From Polytrichum commune (Eukaryota > Streptophyta > Polytrichopsida > Polytrichales > Polytrichaceae): DNA of 64,000 nt. Within the stretch, counting starts at the first letter, position 1; every line of letters begins with the position of its first letter. Location: positions 3,162,001-3,226,000 of the forward strand of contig OX485803.1 in NCBI GenBank assembly GCA_950295325.1, given 5' to 3'. Shown here in pieces: positions 35,871-48,114 of the stretch. The notes below the pieces were generated by a model. It saw only the letters and a program-made list of their open reading frames with translations. It was not told the DNA's origin and did not search any database. The position numbers were made by a program, and so were the translations under genes.

Positions 35871-36371
35871 AAGGTATGAAAGCATTTGAAGGTTTTGAAG
35901 GCACACTACACTGAAGTCCAGAGAATTGGTTCTGGTGAGAAGCAGTATGTTCCTACACTCATGTCAAGGTGGGGCCTTATTAGTCAGCAGGGCATGTTCA
36001 AGCTTTGCATGATGAGCAACGCCCAAGCAGTGATGGAACCCCTCATTAACATGCATTTGGAGGGTGATTGATGCAAGCTGCATCCTCTCTCATTCCTTCC
36101 CGGAGTATCTCAAATTAGTGGAGATTGCAATCACGCATGTTCTTGGTAGCATAGAGGATGAATGTTGCTTTTCAAGTCTTAGCTTCTTGGACAACAAGCT
36201 TCGAAATGCTCTTGATGAGCATCTGCCACTTGTTGTGGGCATGTACTCACAAAAGTTTTATAGCATTGCCCATTTCCCTTCTAACCAAACATTTGACCAG
36301 TGAGTCATATTTGTGGATAGGTGCAGATATGAGGTTTGAGAAGGTAGTTGGGTTGAGAAATTGAGATGGTA

Positions 36372-38880
36372 GCTGGGGGTTTTGGCTCAATTTTATCCAT
36401 GCATGTGTTGGCTTAAATGCTTATGTGTATTGTGTGTTGTTGTCAAATTGCGTCATGTTTCTGATGAATATGGCCTAAAATTCACCCACGAGAAAAATCC
36501 AAAGGCCAAACAACCTTTCCTAAAAGCACTTGGGAGCCACCTCTGTGCCGCGTTGTGAATATTTTGTTCGCATGTTGCAACTACATGCTGTCAATTACAC
36601 TCGTCCCAAAACATATAACTTACCCCCTTTTATCACCAGCACAATATCTTAAAAAAACCTTAGCAGCCATCTCAACCCCTCAATATACATTTTAGTGGCC
36701 ATGTGGCTGCTTTTGAAACATGAAAAAAGGAAGAAGGGCTGACGCACATTGAAACAATGGAAGTCGAAGTCAATTACTTGCATCCAAGTATAAGTTGATT
36801 CCAACCATGTACCAAGTTGCTACTTTATGTAACAGTGAATAAAGATCTTGTACTAACTCCACACTTTAATGAGAGGTTAGTTACCATTAGCATCAGCTAA
36901 AAAAAATTGCGGAGAGCAATTTTGACGAGTTCATAGATATAATGTGTAAAGGATCTGTAAGCTTGGGCTAAGCTCGCAGAAGCTGTGCGATGTGCAATCT
37001 TGAGTAAGAGCCTGCCAGAGATTGATCCAAACACATTAAGGTAGAGGGTGCTTAAACCAACACTTTAAGCTATTGCACATACATATGTCTATGTGGTTGA
37101 CATAAAAAAGGTATATTCATATTAGCCTTTGGGCTATACATAGGTATCAAGAAAATAATTTTTTTTATATTCTCAATTCAATATTTGATGAATATTCAAA
37201 GTCAAAACTACTAACTTCCTTAAACCAATCCATAGGCCCCGTGTATGGCAACCTCGCATATGATGAGGACCCCCACCTTCATTGCCTGGAACCAACACAA
37301 CATAGTTGGGTACTAGACTCAAACTACATCAAAACCCAAGTAGTAATGGTACGCAAAGCCACACGGCTACTTCCATGCTCCCACCCTGTTTGCTTGCAAA
37401 ACCGTCACCTTGCATCCTGGGAACCGACCCCCTTGCATCCTAGGAAATGGCCTTGTTGTGCTTTGTGGGCCTACCTCCTTGGCGTTGTGAATAGAATGGC
37501 TAGAATAGGCATTGACAAGCCACCCTAATCCCACCTTGAACCAACCCGAGATAGAGTGGAGCCCGTTACCTACCCTGCATGAAGGTAGTGGAGGCCACTA
37601 TGAGGTGGCACCACTAATGACACCTAAAACTGTCACTCTGTGACCCCAAACACTCCTACACCGCCGGGTACGGTTCAAGGTCGTAGAGTGTTGGCAATTG
37701 GGAGGCGTTTATAGGTGTTGGTTTTGGATGGGGTGTTGGTTTTAGCACCCTCTACCTTATTAGTTTGTCATCTTGTCAAAGTACAAGACGAACAAACTGA
37801 ATAACACCCACATATCTTAGTAAGTTAGCGTGCATGGGTGCAAACACATACACCTGACTCTAAACTGGTATTTGATAGATTGGCCTCTAATTTATAGCCT
37901 TTGCCAAGAACTCAATTATGCATGAATGAATGTGGAGTCATTTGCTTGATTCCTATTGAAATAATGCTCATGAATACACATGACATCATAAAGAAATATG
38001 ACAAGGTCCCTGCTACTTGGGCAGATCATAGTGTATCATATGGCAAAAATTCCTAGGGATATTCAATCCTCATAAAAAAAATTTGAAAAATAACACTTGT
38101 ATGTTCACCGTACTTATTCACCTCAAAGGTAGAATCGTCAATTCCATTAGTGATTGCAATTCTGATACCTACCTTTTTCCTAAAGTGGGCAACTACACTA
38201 TATATACCAATTAGTGAGGGTGGCACTAATTCAAGTCACATGCACAATCTAGCCGAATCTCAAAGTTACCAAGGGTTGAATTTTTTATTGAGTGGCGCTA
38301 AATTTATGAATACATGCTCATTTACTGTAGATTTCAAGAAAATTAATGTGCACTTGTGATTAGTGTGTGCCACATGCTTGTTAGTGAATAGCACCAAAGT
38401 GTCGGGATGAAGTTTGAACGATGTTTCCTAGATCTTTTGGCAACAATGATTTCATAGCATAAAGGAATTTGGTATCTCCCTCACTAATTGGTATATTTAC
38501 TGTAGTATGTTTTCAACATGAACATTACTTGTATTATTCCAAAGGGGGGTAGCAGGTAAGGAAGTGTAAAATGAGATTTGTGACTTTGAACATTTATGTA
38601 GAATTAGATATACTCCAATTCATGTTATCTTAATGTTGTTGTTTTCATCATGTAGTTGTTGATACCAATAAAATATTGAATAATTTGCATGGTTAAGTAA
38701 GGGATAGTAGTGCTCAACGTGTCCACATTAGGTATTTCTACCTTAAGTACTTCTTTAACTTTGCTCATGCACCTCTACTTCCAAGAGGAAAATGTTGCAG
38801 ATGAGCATAACTCTCATCCATCCATGTTTAAAAGTTAATCCATGTAGGTTTGTGACTTATTCATCTCAAATGTGTGTGAC
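36372..38880. other. intergenic, nothing recognised
   Basis: AT-rich sequence without assignable genes. A 95-aa open frame at 37241-37528 in a slightly GC-richer patch has no known motif. Confidence 0.4.
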
Positions 38881-38899
38881 TAGTCTAATTTAGTGTCTT

Positions 38900-39345
38900 T
38901 AAAGCTTATTCTAGTGTCAAAATTGACGGACATACTAAGATGGATGTGCCTAATTTGGTGTTTGATCTTAAACAAACACCTATATTTGAGTGGTCTATGG
39001 TTGGGTGTGAATCTAGGAACATACACCAAAAAATTTATATGTTGAAAAGAGAGAGGACTACGTGCTCAAATTTTGTTAACCGTTTTGGATGCAATAGTCA
39101 ACACAATGGGGGGGGGGTGCATGAGCCTATATGATCCATTTAATAGCTCATAGACTTTTCACTTTGACAATGAATAGGATATTAATATGAGTTGCAAAAA
39201 TCATGAGGAAAGTGACCACATGCACACGATGTGGATTTGCTAATAGTCTTGCACTCATTGTTTGTTTCATATCCTAAGAGAAGTGGATGCAGAGGGGGGG
39301 GGGGAACTTTCATTTAAGATCCACTTGTCTCATATGATTGATAAT
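38900..39345 (-). repeat. R1 dispersed repeat, near-complete reverse copy with two G runs
   Basis: It runs from 'cctaatttggtgttt' through 'cacctatatttgagtggt', 'acaccaaaaaatttat', a 10-G run (39108-39117), 'tagctcatagacttttc', 'gtggatttgctaat' and 'tttcatatcctaagagaagt' to 'agatccacttgtctc'. A second run of 11 G lies at 39294-39304, replacing the usual spacer before the tail. Confidence 0.7.
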
Positions 39346-42300
39346 AACAACTCGTGTAGATTGTCATTTCAAAAATTTTAATTGAAATTGAGATGCAATG
39401 TTATAGAAGGTCAAAGTGAAGATTCCCTTCCTCATCAAGTGAATCACATAGGGCCTCCTAATTATGTTACCTTATATTAAGGATTTTCTTTTGGATGAAC
39501 AAGAGATATCCTTTCATGTGATAGATCCCTCTCGCTAGACCTCGCACCCTAGATACGGAGAAAGAGAACTTTACATTGTTGTCACATCATTGGGGGGGGG
39601 GGGGGGAATTCAATGGGGATGCGGAAGGGGTTTTGAGTGTTCTTCCTTGAAATTAATTCAATTGGTCACCGGTGATTGGTGATGAGGATACAATTGTTTC
39701 GATAGTCATCAAGGTTTCTTATGTTTAAAGACCATTTTGTAAATTTGAAAAACATAACTTGTAATAAGTAAAAGTATGTGATCTTATTTTGGTGTTTTCA
39801 ACCTCACATACAATTTTGACCATTGGCTCGCATCAAGAGTTGTCTAATTTGGATATAATTGCTAATCATGTAGGTTATGATTTCAAGTTTCATAATCAAA
39901 GTTGAGTGTCAAGAGTTGAAAGAGGCCTAAGTGAAGACACATCCCTCCCCCCCTCCCCCCCTCCCCCCCTTAAGTGATTACATAGGCCTTCATATTGTGT
40001 TAACTATTGAACCCTTAATAGAGTAATTTGTAAAGTCTTGGGATCGAACTCTTGAAGAGTAGGCTAAAGAGCAAGTTTGAAACTTGTTTGATAGTTAATC
40101 CATAAAGTCACCCAAGCTTTCTTAAAGTTAGAATCAACATGCTGAAAGAGGGGGGTTTGGGGTATAAATAACCAACTTACTAGTTTGTCATATTAAGATT
40201 GGTGTACAAAGTCAACCTTGCATAGGCCAAAATAGGATTTAGGGTGATAATATTAATAGATTGATCATGTTTCAAATCTTTAAAAAATTATCAAAGTTTT
40301 TGAGGTTAAAAGAGGAGGTCCGAGGAGTTTCACCCATCTTTCAATATTGGGCTCCAACCCATGACAAGCTAACATCAAGCCAATGAACTCTTAATAGTGA
40401 ACTCTTCATCGTGAATTCTCAAAAAATTCCAACTTCGCCCCAAATTTTTAGATGCTTTGCACATAGCCCAATCTCATTAAAACCATCTTTTTGGCATTCA
40501 TTCATAACTACGAGCCTTGCCATAAGATAGCCAACCCGTTCCCCCAACCACCACCCCACTTTCACAACTTAGGCCAACCTATTCCCGTGTAGCACAATAT
40601 AAATCTTCAATCAATGTTGACATGTCATGGTCAAATTCCAACTAAGCCAAATGTTTGTGGCTAAGTGGAAAGCTAGGTTTAGATTGCGAGCACAATTAGG
40701 TGCACTTGATATCACGAGTATAGATTGAAGGGAATATCCACTTAGAAAATTTCATAATAATTTGGTTATTACAAAAAGCACATTGAGAAATATAATATAC
40801 TTCTTATCTCTATTTCTCTACATGGATTTTTTTTTCTTTGATCATACCTAAACCACAGTTATGCTAAATTGCCTCGGGGAGGTGACTATTGTAATTTTAG
40901 AATACCACGTGAGATAAAAGATAGGATCGATGTAATTCATTTAGGGTAAAATTCATAATTTTGTTAGATCTACCATAGTATTGGAAATATGTCCCTGCAT
41001 GATTATATGTAAAATAGGGTGGTGGATAATTACTCCAATTTTATAATCAATTAAAAAGTTTAGGGTCATGGACATAGGGTCCCCCTAGAAGTGTGTAGTA
41101 GGATCAGGAGAATAATTACGGGTTTGACTATTTGGATGAATAAGTGTGTAATTTTGTCCAAATTTGAATCAAACACATTAGTATGGAGGGAAATGTCATG
41201 GGGATTTTTGGGGGGGAAGGAATGTGTTGGCACTCCTCAACAGCCGTTGAATATGTGGGACCTCATTGGATGCTTAGGACCTGACAACCGCCACTGTCAC
41301 CCTCAACCGCTTCCAGCGATCAATTTTGATTTTGTCACAACCTCAATCCTCGATCGTCAATCTCACTCCTTTTTTTAGCATTTTATAGGGTTTATTTCAT
41401 GCACATTGATGGTGCAAAGTGGCCACTTCCTTTGCAATGTTTTCCGCGTGTATTTGGTTTCGGGTTATGCTTTCATGGTCCGTTTTTCTTTGTTGGTTTT
41501 GTGATTACGAGTTATTTTTTGGGGTTTTGGGTGTGGTCTTGCAAGGTCTGAATTTAGGGTTCTAGTTTCGTATGGGAATGAAGAAGATCAAGGTGTATAC
41601 ACTCATAGATGAAAGAGTATCTCCAAAGTGCATTAATTGGACCTATGAAGGGGGAGAATGAAGAATCTTTAGCTAACCTAAGAGTGCGCCTAGAAGAAAA
41701 TAAGGTTTTAAAGTTTGAATTCTAGTATCTTGATAGTATTGGGAGGTGCATAGTTGTATCCTAACCCTTCACATTGTAAATGTTTTTTACAAGGTTTGAA
41801 TGTGATTGTAGTTGAATGTGTTTGTTAACATAATTAAAATAAATGTTTTTAAATTTTTTGTATTCAACTTTCTTATATTTGAATGCGACCTTGTTTTTTT
41901 GGAGTAGATAGTTGTGCAAAATTTCATGTCTTGTCACAACTTATTGTACTTCTTGTTTTGTTCTATCTGTGTTATAATTTATTCATTTTAGCTTGTATAT
42001 TTCTTTATCTACATGTTTAATGGTAACCATTTAACTAGTATCGAAGCGCTATTGGTTGTGTTTTGAATGGTACTTTGAATGGTTTAGGATTGGTGTTACT
42101 AATTGAAACCAAACGAATGACAACTTGAATAATATGAAATGTTTGTTGCTCACATAGTCGGGTTTGCAATGCTATAGTATTCCGTCCATTATTTGGTACT
42201 TGAATAATTTATTAAAAACAAAATTGTGCCAAAACTTAACCTCTATAAACAATTACAAATAACTATAGGGTGCTAGAGAATACGTCAAAGTAGGTTTTAA

Positions 42301-43490
42301 TCTACAAATAGGGAGGAAAAAAATATTGAGAAGTGCATAAATACACCCCCCCCAGTAAATACCCCATTATCGCATGTGGTTACAAAACGTAAGGGGGTGT
42401 GATTGCCCCAAGTAAATTGCTTACATGGTCGGGAATGGATTGGCTATGTGAGGGGGGGGGTATGTCTATTATAGTGGACACTCTAAATTTTAATGAGTTT
42501 GTTTATTACGAGATTTTAAAAATTGCAGTGTGAGAAAATGTATAACATCAAGAAATCATATTATTTGTGAAAATGTGTATAAAATGGCCCAAATCGTGTC
42601 ACATGTATGTAAATTGGGGCATATCCAAATGGGTCCCTGTTTTTGGGACTATGTGTCTTGCTCATTGGATTGGGGCCCCCACCAATCTTCATGAAGGTGA
42701 AAATGTAATCACTTGTAAATCTTAACATGGATATTCCTCGTTCTTATGGTTTCAAAATTAGCATTAGAAACCATGAAGTTACATAGATGATTTCAAGCAC
42801 CTTAAAAAATTTTGTCCATTCCAACCATTCATTGCAACTCATGATGAAGAAATGTATAGATAATTAAATGTGGTTGTCGTCCATAGGTTTTGGGTTGCGA
42901 TTTGCAACCAAAAACCTCAAATTTGGAACCAAATTGATTTGCTTATGCATTTCCTCGCCGCGAGTTGCGGTGGACAAGTTGCATGGGATGCTTGCAATGG
43001 ACAAGTTTTTTCTAGTGATGTGGAATGAAGTCACCACAAACCTATAAAGTATGTGGATCTCATATGCCTACTCTTCTCAATTGGACACATATATTTATAA
43101 TGTCTCAATCATTCTAAATTTCTGTAATTAACACAGTTGGGATAGATTGTGTGATCATTCAAGAGGAAGAAAGAAATCTTCACTTTGAAATGTTATAACT
43201 TATACATTTCAACTCCATTTTGCATGATTTGGAATGGCTAATTGGATGAGACAATTCCCAATGAGATCCAACCGTCAAAATTGGCTTTGGATTTGGAACC
43301 ACACACAATAGGGCCACATACTTACCCTAAGCAATTCTTTGACCTTCGGTTATCCTCGATGGTTAGGTTTTGGAGGTGGTAATAAGCCACGGTCAGAGAC
43401 TATATTTTATTGCCAGATCTTGTCCCTATCACTAAACTCAATCATCTCTCTACAAGATAAGTTGATTGGAGGTTGGTAGAGATGCCACTA
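39346..43490. other. gene-poor DNA with long G or C homopolymers
   Basis: Homopolymer runs are at 39592-39606 (15 G), 39943-39969 (C7T-type), 42346-42353 (8 C) and 42452-42460 (9 G). Partial R1-like stretches lie near 39420-39480. No gene or RNA is recognised. Confidence 0.45.
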
Positions 43491-43714
43491 CACTAAATAA
43501 TCCGTTTAGTGCAGATTAGATATGTTACACGGTGCTATAACTTTTTGAAGGCAACACAATTTTTGTATGTATTTTCAAGGAAGCCATTTCATCTTCTCGA
43601 TGTGCATACTAGCTACTTGTTTATTGTATATAAGTACAAAATGAATCTCCATATAGTATTATACCAACATGTAATTTCAAATGGTAACCACACTAATAGG
43701 ATTGATAATTAGTG
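43491..43714. mobile_element. 224-bp TA-flanked MITE
   Basis: It starts CACTAAATAATCCGTTTAGT and ends GATAATTAGTG, with TA on both sides (43489-43490, 43715-43716). The left end is an imperfect palindrome, as in the elements at 11.7, 18.4 and 31.6 kb. Internal sequence is AT-rich and non-coding. The 5S-like fragment begins immediately after it. Confidence 0.7.
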
Positions 43715-43721
43715 TAGTTGT

Positions 43722-43833
43722 GAGGTGGCTTAAACCCACGGCCTTAATCCGGATCCATAGGAACTCTGAAGTTGAGGCTTGATTAGTACTTGGATGGGTG
43801 ACCTTCCTAGTAGTTGATTTCCAGTGCACCCTA
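43722..43833 (+). pseudogene. 5S rRNA-derived fragment
   Basis: The order of 5S landmarks is kept: ccggatcc-at, gaactctgaagtt (from GAACTCCGAAGTT), attagtact, TGGATGGGTGACC (the internal promoter C-box region), then a degraded stretch and tgcaccct at the end. About 10 bases of the middle (after the A-box) are missing and the 3' half carries substitutions, so it is not a working 5S gene. It could be a 5S pseudogene or the head of a 5S-derived SINE. Confidence 0.75.
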
Positions 43834-44261
43834 TCACTTGTTGTCCACCCAATCATAGTGGAGGGAGAGTAAAACCTACCTGGTTTAGCAGGTGCATAGA
43901 CCCCTTCGCCTTCTACTGCATACTAAAGCTTTCGGTATCCATGATATTTTCAACCAATTATGTTAGGAATCTAGGTGCTTGCCCTTGGCAAAGTTAGGTG
44001 TAGGTTGGCTTGTCCACGCTCGTTCAAGGTGTTCACCTTCAGGAGGAGGTAGTAGTCTTCGGGGGCCTTACATTTCTCGTAATGCGTGTTTGGGGATTAC
44101 ACATGGAACTAGACCAACTTGAAAACAAAGCAACACCTTAATTCATGTTGGTGGCCATATTGGAGTTGTTTTTCTTAGTCTATCAGATTTGTCAAAATTC
44201 TAAGCAAGAGTTGTATAAAAAGATAATTTTGTAAGTTTGAAGAACTACACCTAGATATCTT

Positions 44262-44450
44262 ATTTAGTTTGGTCCACAATATTAATCATCAGCCCATGTA
44301 TTATTTGCTTCGTGATTATTGGATGGCAAGTGATTAGAGAGGGTGGTCTATTACACTTGGTGCTACATGGCAAGTCATGAAGACCACTCTAATTAACAGG
44401 GAGCACATATTTTAATATCCACAAAATTGACTATTTAGGGTAGACATAGA
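44262..44450. mobile_element. decayed relative of the 18.4-kb MITE
   Basis: It shares 'tggcaagtgattagagaggg'-like, 'acacttggtgctacatg', 'gaagaccactctaatta' and 'gggtagacata' with 18370-18545. The termini have lost their exact repeats. Confidence 0.5.
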
Positions 44451-44504
44451 ACCCTTCCTTCGTTTTGAAGTGGGTTTGTAGCTCGTTTGTAGTAAAGTAG
44501 ATAG

Positions 44505-44720
44505 ATCTAGGATGGTCATCTCCCCCAAGTAGACCATTTTTCCTAGAATACAATAAACATATAATAATATAACATATCCAAACTAAGATCATAGCCATTT
44601 TCCTTATAGTATTTGGAACTCATATGAATATCTTATTCATTATCAAATTGAATATTTCTTTACATGACCATGTAGACCTCTCTATTTATGTTGACTATTG
44701 AACCTATGCTAGCAAATTAG
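44505..44720 (+). repeat. R1 dispersed repeat, truncated
   Basis: It shows 'gatcatagccattttcctta', 'ggaactcatatgaatatctt', 'tcattatcaaattgaat' and 'tatgttgactattgaacct', in the order of the 12.6-kb copy. The G/C run is missing. Confidence 0.55.
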
Positions 44721-45929
44721 TATTGAGCAAGACAATTAGAATTGGTGGCAGTAAATATCATATTTAGTGTACTTGACCTTTAAGGGTTGATGTGCAATTT
44801 CAAATATGAAACAAATTTCTTATAACTTGAAGGTTACGGGTTCAAAATATGTAGGATGCTTAGATGGGCCTAATAAGTATACCGTTTCTTAATCATACAC
44901 ATGGTTCTCAGTAGTGTATGACTAGGTGTGGATTCAAGAATGGACAATTAAAATAATAAAATAAAAATTTATAAGCAAAACAAAGTAAATATGTCTAAAA
45001 AAAATACCATATGACACTAAATATCATAATTTAGTGTAGTGTTTCTTGAAAGTGACATGACTTAACACGAATAACTTTCAATGATTAATTGTTCTTTCAA
45101 AAAAGACAAAATGTTGCTACAAACGACATAAGGATTATATTCATGCAATTGAAATTGCAATTTAACATCTCGACATGACATAAATCCATGTACAAGATTT
45201 TTATTGTGAACATTTGTAGAAAATACTTATCAAGGTATTATATATTGAATTGGTCTACCAAGGCTCAAATAAATCCATGTCCAACATAGTTGAAAGACTG
45301 GAAAAAAATGCAATCTTGTGCATAAATCATGACCCAAACACTAGATACTACATAGAAATGTACATTGGATTTCTTCATACATTTACTTATATCCATACCT
45401 CATTTTAGCTTCATTCTTTGACTAGAGAATCTCATTACAAGGACAATCCTATTACAAGAAGGGTCATCGTTCTAAGACATGCCTCCCAATCAAACTTTCT
45501 TAAAAAAAATGACTTAAAACTCCAACGGTAACAAGAAAAGTTCTCGATATGGTGGGCACACTCGTATCATTACTCGTCTCATGGGAAATGTTGTATGGGT
45601 GCACGGACCATGCATGCACTATTCCCCTTTACTACATGCACAATGGACCCCTTTTCCAACTACTATTAGGTTGAGTATTGTTCACCCCATGGCTAATTTA
45701 ATTGGCAATTGTATTGAGTAGCCAAAGTTGATGGGGACCTAACGATGACGACATTGTCAGCTACATAGGTATAGTTGTCTAACTGTCACGATAACCGCTT
45801 ACCCTTAACCATCAAAATATAACTTATAAGTAGATTGCCCTCACCATGAAGACCCAACAAGTACAAGGGAATGAATAAGTGTAGCAAATACGTTGAGATG
45901 CCTAGTAGGAGAGTTATAGGTGCATTTAG
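44721..45929. other. gene-poor DNA with MITE ends
   Basis: MITE-type terminal sequences 'taaatatcatatttagtgta' occur at about 44751 and 'actaaatatcataatttagt' at about 45018. These suggest further decayed copies. Otherwise nothing is recognised. Confidence 0.4.
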
Positions 45930-46150
45930 GGTGAGTTTCCATGCAAACCACTCACCCATTACATTCTAGTGGAAATGAGGACAAACTTGCCCAAATGTAG
46001 ATGGAATTTGATGTGGTAGGGTTTGTATGTGCCAACTAGCCACTCTCATCTTCTCAAATCCAGACCCTCCTCCTACCCTCTTCCTCCAGGTTACCAAGGA
46101 TAGAGTTCTAGACCATCGATCTTCAAATCCCTCGGTGACATACACTTCTT
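45930..46150 (+). repeat. repeat family H, uninterrupted left part (MITE empty site)
   Basis: It aligns with 11590-11714 plus 12046 onward without the 331-bp MITE. The single TA at 46037-46038 marks the unoccupied target site. Confidence 0.75.
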
Positions 46151-47440
46151 ATTTTATTTTATTTTATTTTAAAGAATGAGTACTTTAGTGGACGCATGGA
46201 AGTCTAGTGGCTCATGTCCACGGCCCTCCATATTCCAGTAAGCCGCCAGATGCGGGTTGAGTGATGGCTTGTGCTTATCTTCTACATGAGAACACCTCCA
46301 ACCCCCTAACGATTATGTATAATCCAGCAACCACATTTACAATCTCCCACCCACCGGGCTCCCATTACGTATTGCTATCCGCTTTGATGAGGTTATGTCT
46401 GCTCCCATAATAGAATCGGCAGCGGGAAGCCATTGTATGGCAACACCTAGTTGTTTGTCTGTCTATATGTCTCGAGTTTCTTTTTAAAGAACGAGTGTTT
46501 TAGTGGACGCATGGAAATCTAACAGCCCATGTCCATGGCCCTTCACATTCTAATAGGCCACCATAATGTGGGTTGAGTGACAGCTTGTGCTTATCTTTTA
46601 CATGAGAACACCTCCAACCCCCTAACGATTATGTATAATCCATCAGCCACAATTACACTCTCCCACCCACTGGGCTCCCATCACAAACTGCCATCCGCTC
46701 TGATGAGGTTATGTCTACTCCCGTAATAGAATCGGCAGCGGAAAGCCATTGTATGGCAACACCTAGTTGTTTGTCAATCTGTCTCAAGTTTCTTTTAAAA
46801 GAATGAGTGTTTTCGTGGACGCATGGAAATCTAGCAGCCCATGTCCACGGCCCTCCACATTTTAACAGGCCATCATAATGCGGGTTGAGTGACGGCTTGT
46901 GCTTATCTTCTACATGAGAACACCTCCAACCCCCTAACGATTATGTATAATCCATCAGCTACATTTACAATCTCCCACCCACTGGGCTCCCATCACGTAC
47001 TGCTATCCGCTCTCATGAGGTTATGTCTACTCCCATAATAGAATCGGCAGTGGGAAGCCATTCTATGGCAACACCTGTTTGTTTGTTTGTTTGTCTATTT
47101 GTCTATCTTAAGATTCTTTTCAAAGAATGAGTGCTTTAGTGAACGCATGGAAGTCTAGCGGCCCATGTCCACGACCCTCCACATTCTAATAGGCCACCAT
47201 AATGCGGATTGAATGACGGCTTGTGCTTATCTTCTACATGAGAACACCTCCAACCCCCTAACGATTATGTATAATGCAGCAGCCACATGGCAAGGCACCC
47301 CCACCTTCACAATCCCTCCCTCCCTCCCACCCACCCAGCCGGGCTCCCTCACATACTGCTATCCGCTCTGATGAGGTAATGTCTATTCCCAGAATAGAAT
47401 GGGCAGTGGGAAGCCATTCTTCTGTGGCACCACCTGGCTG
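46150..47440 (+). repeat. family H tandem array, four units of 312-324 bp
   Basis: The anchor 'aacacctccaaccccctaac' recurs at 46291, 46607, 46919 and 47243. Each unit carries 'ggacgcatggaartctag', 'gcccatgtccacggccct', 'gacggcttgtgcttatct' and 'tagaatcggcagygg'. An (ATTTT)n run opens the array (about 46151-46171) and a (CTGG)n run closes it (about 47440-47458). Confidence 0.9.
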
Positions 47441-48114
47441 GCTGGCTGGCTGGCTGTATATGTGTGCGTGTGTTGGTTGCCATGGACACCAGGCCAGTGC
47501 AGTAGTTGGCCACTACAAGGCCGAGGACTGTTGCAGAGTGGGAGGTCGTGGGGGCCGGCGGGTGGACCAAATTAGGAGGCAAGCGAGCGAGGCATCGGAG
47601 GGTTAAACAGGAAAGCAGGAAACCCAGCTACTAATCCACTTAATTAAATCCAGGCAGCCAAGTCCGCCAATGCCCACCCTACTCACCCTACCCTACCCCT
47701 ACCCTACCCCTAACCAGACCTAACCTCCCCGAACCTACCCCTTCCCTAACCCTAGCCAGCTCGGAGGGGTGGGGGGGTAGTAGTGCTGTAGCTTATTATT
47801 ATTATAAGGGGTTGGCAAAGGCGACTGGTGGGGCCCACTACCTGGTCATATGGCCCACGTGCATGAGGAATCCAGCAGCAACACACAACACATCCTCTCT
47901 TTTCCCCATAATACAGTCTACCTGATCACCCCCTGGCCCCTGCCCGCCCTCCTCTCTGCCCATCTCCGGCAGCGTTTCCGGGGCCAAGCCTAGCGGTGCT
48001 ACGCTATAGCAGCTAATAAGGGCCGCTCTTCACACGGGGGGTTGAAGGCCCGTCTGCCCGTCCGTCCGTGGCCACTGCAGTCGGTGATCTCGCATTGGTC
48101 GGAAACGCCCACAC
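47441..48114. other. GC-rich island with degenerate telomere-like C-rich tract
   Basis: The stretch 47674-47755 is built from CCCTACC, CCCCTAACC and CCCTAACCCTAG-like units, a degenerate relative of the plant telomere complement. The surrounding DNA is GC-rich compared with its neighbours, but no gene is recognised. Confidence 0.45.

Larger units (their letters stand above)
34390..36371 (+). pseudogene. hAT-like transposase-derived pseudogene
   Basis: Frame-shifting plus-strand fragments read like one decayed hAT transposase-type protein. Segment 34402-34600 has LLGMCCLLPLLESIDSLVKF. Segment 34600-34880 has ATFSLYCDKTTCYSSDEF. Segment 35330-35440 has QLIAELDTHFPEQHVLDAM. Segment 35886-36070 is unassigned. 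Segment 36064-36303 has SIEDECCFSSLSFL and LRNALDEHLPLVVGMYS, which matches the hAT C-terminal dimerisation pattern. The part 34907-35325 is bounded by CAG/GTGAGT and TGTGCAG/TTTCTG like an intron and holds an R1 fragment. Stops in the conceptual frame show it is not functional. Confidence 0.55.

Noticed and set aside
37241-37528. 95-aa plus-strand frame
   Set aside because: No motif, no splice context and no codon pattern that sets it apart from background.
46150-47440. CRISPR array
   Set aside because: The repeat units are over 300 bp with no short spacers, and the DNA is a plant nuclear genome.
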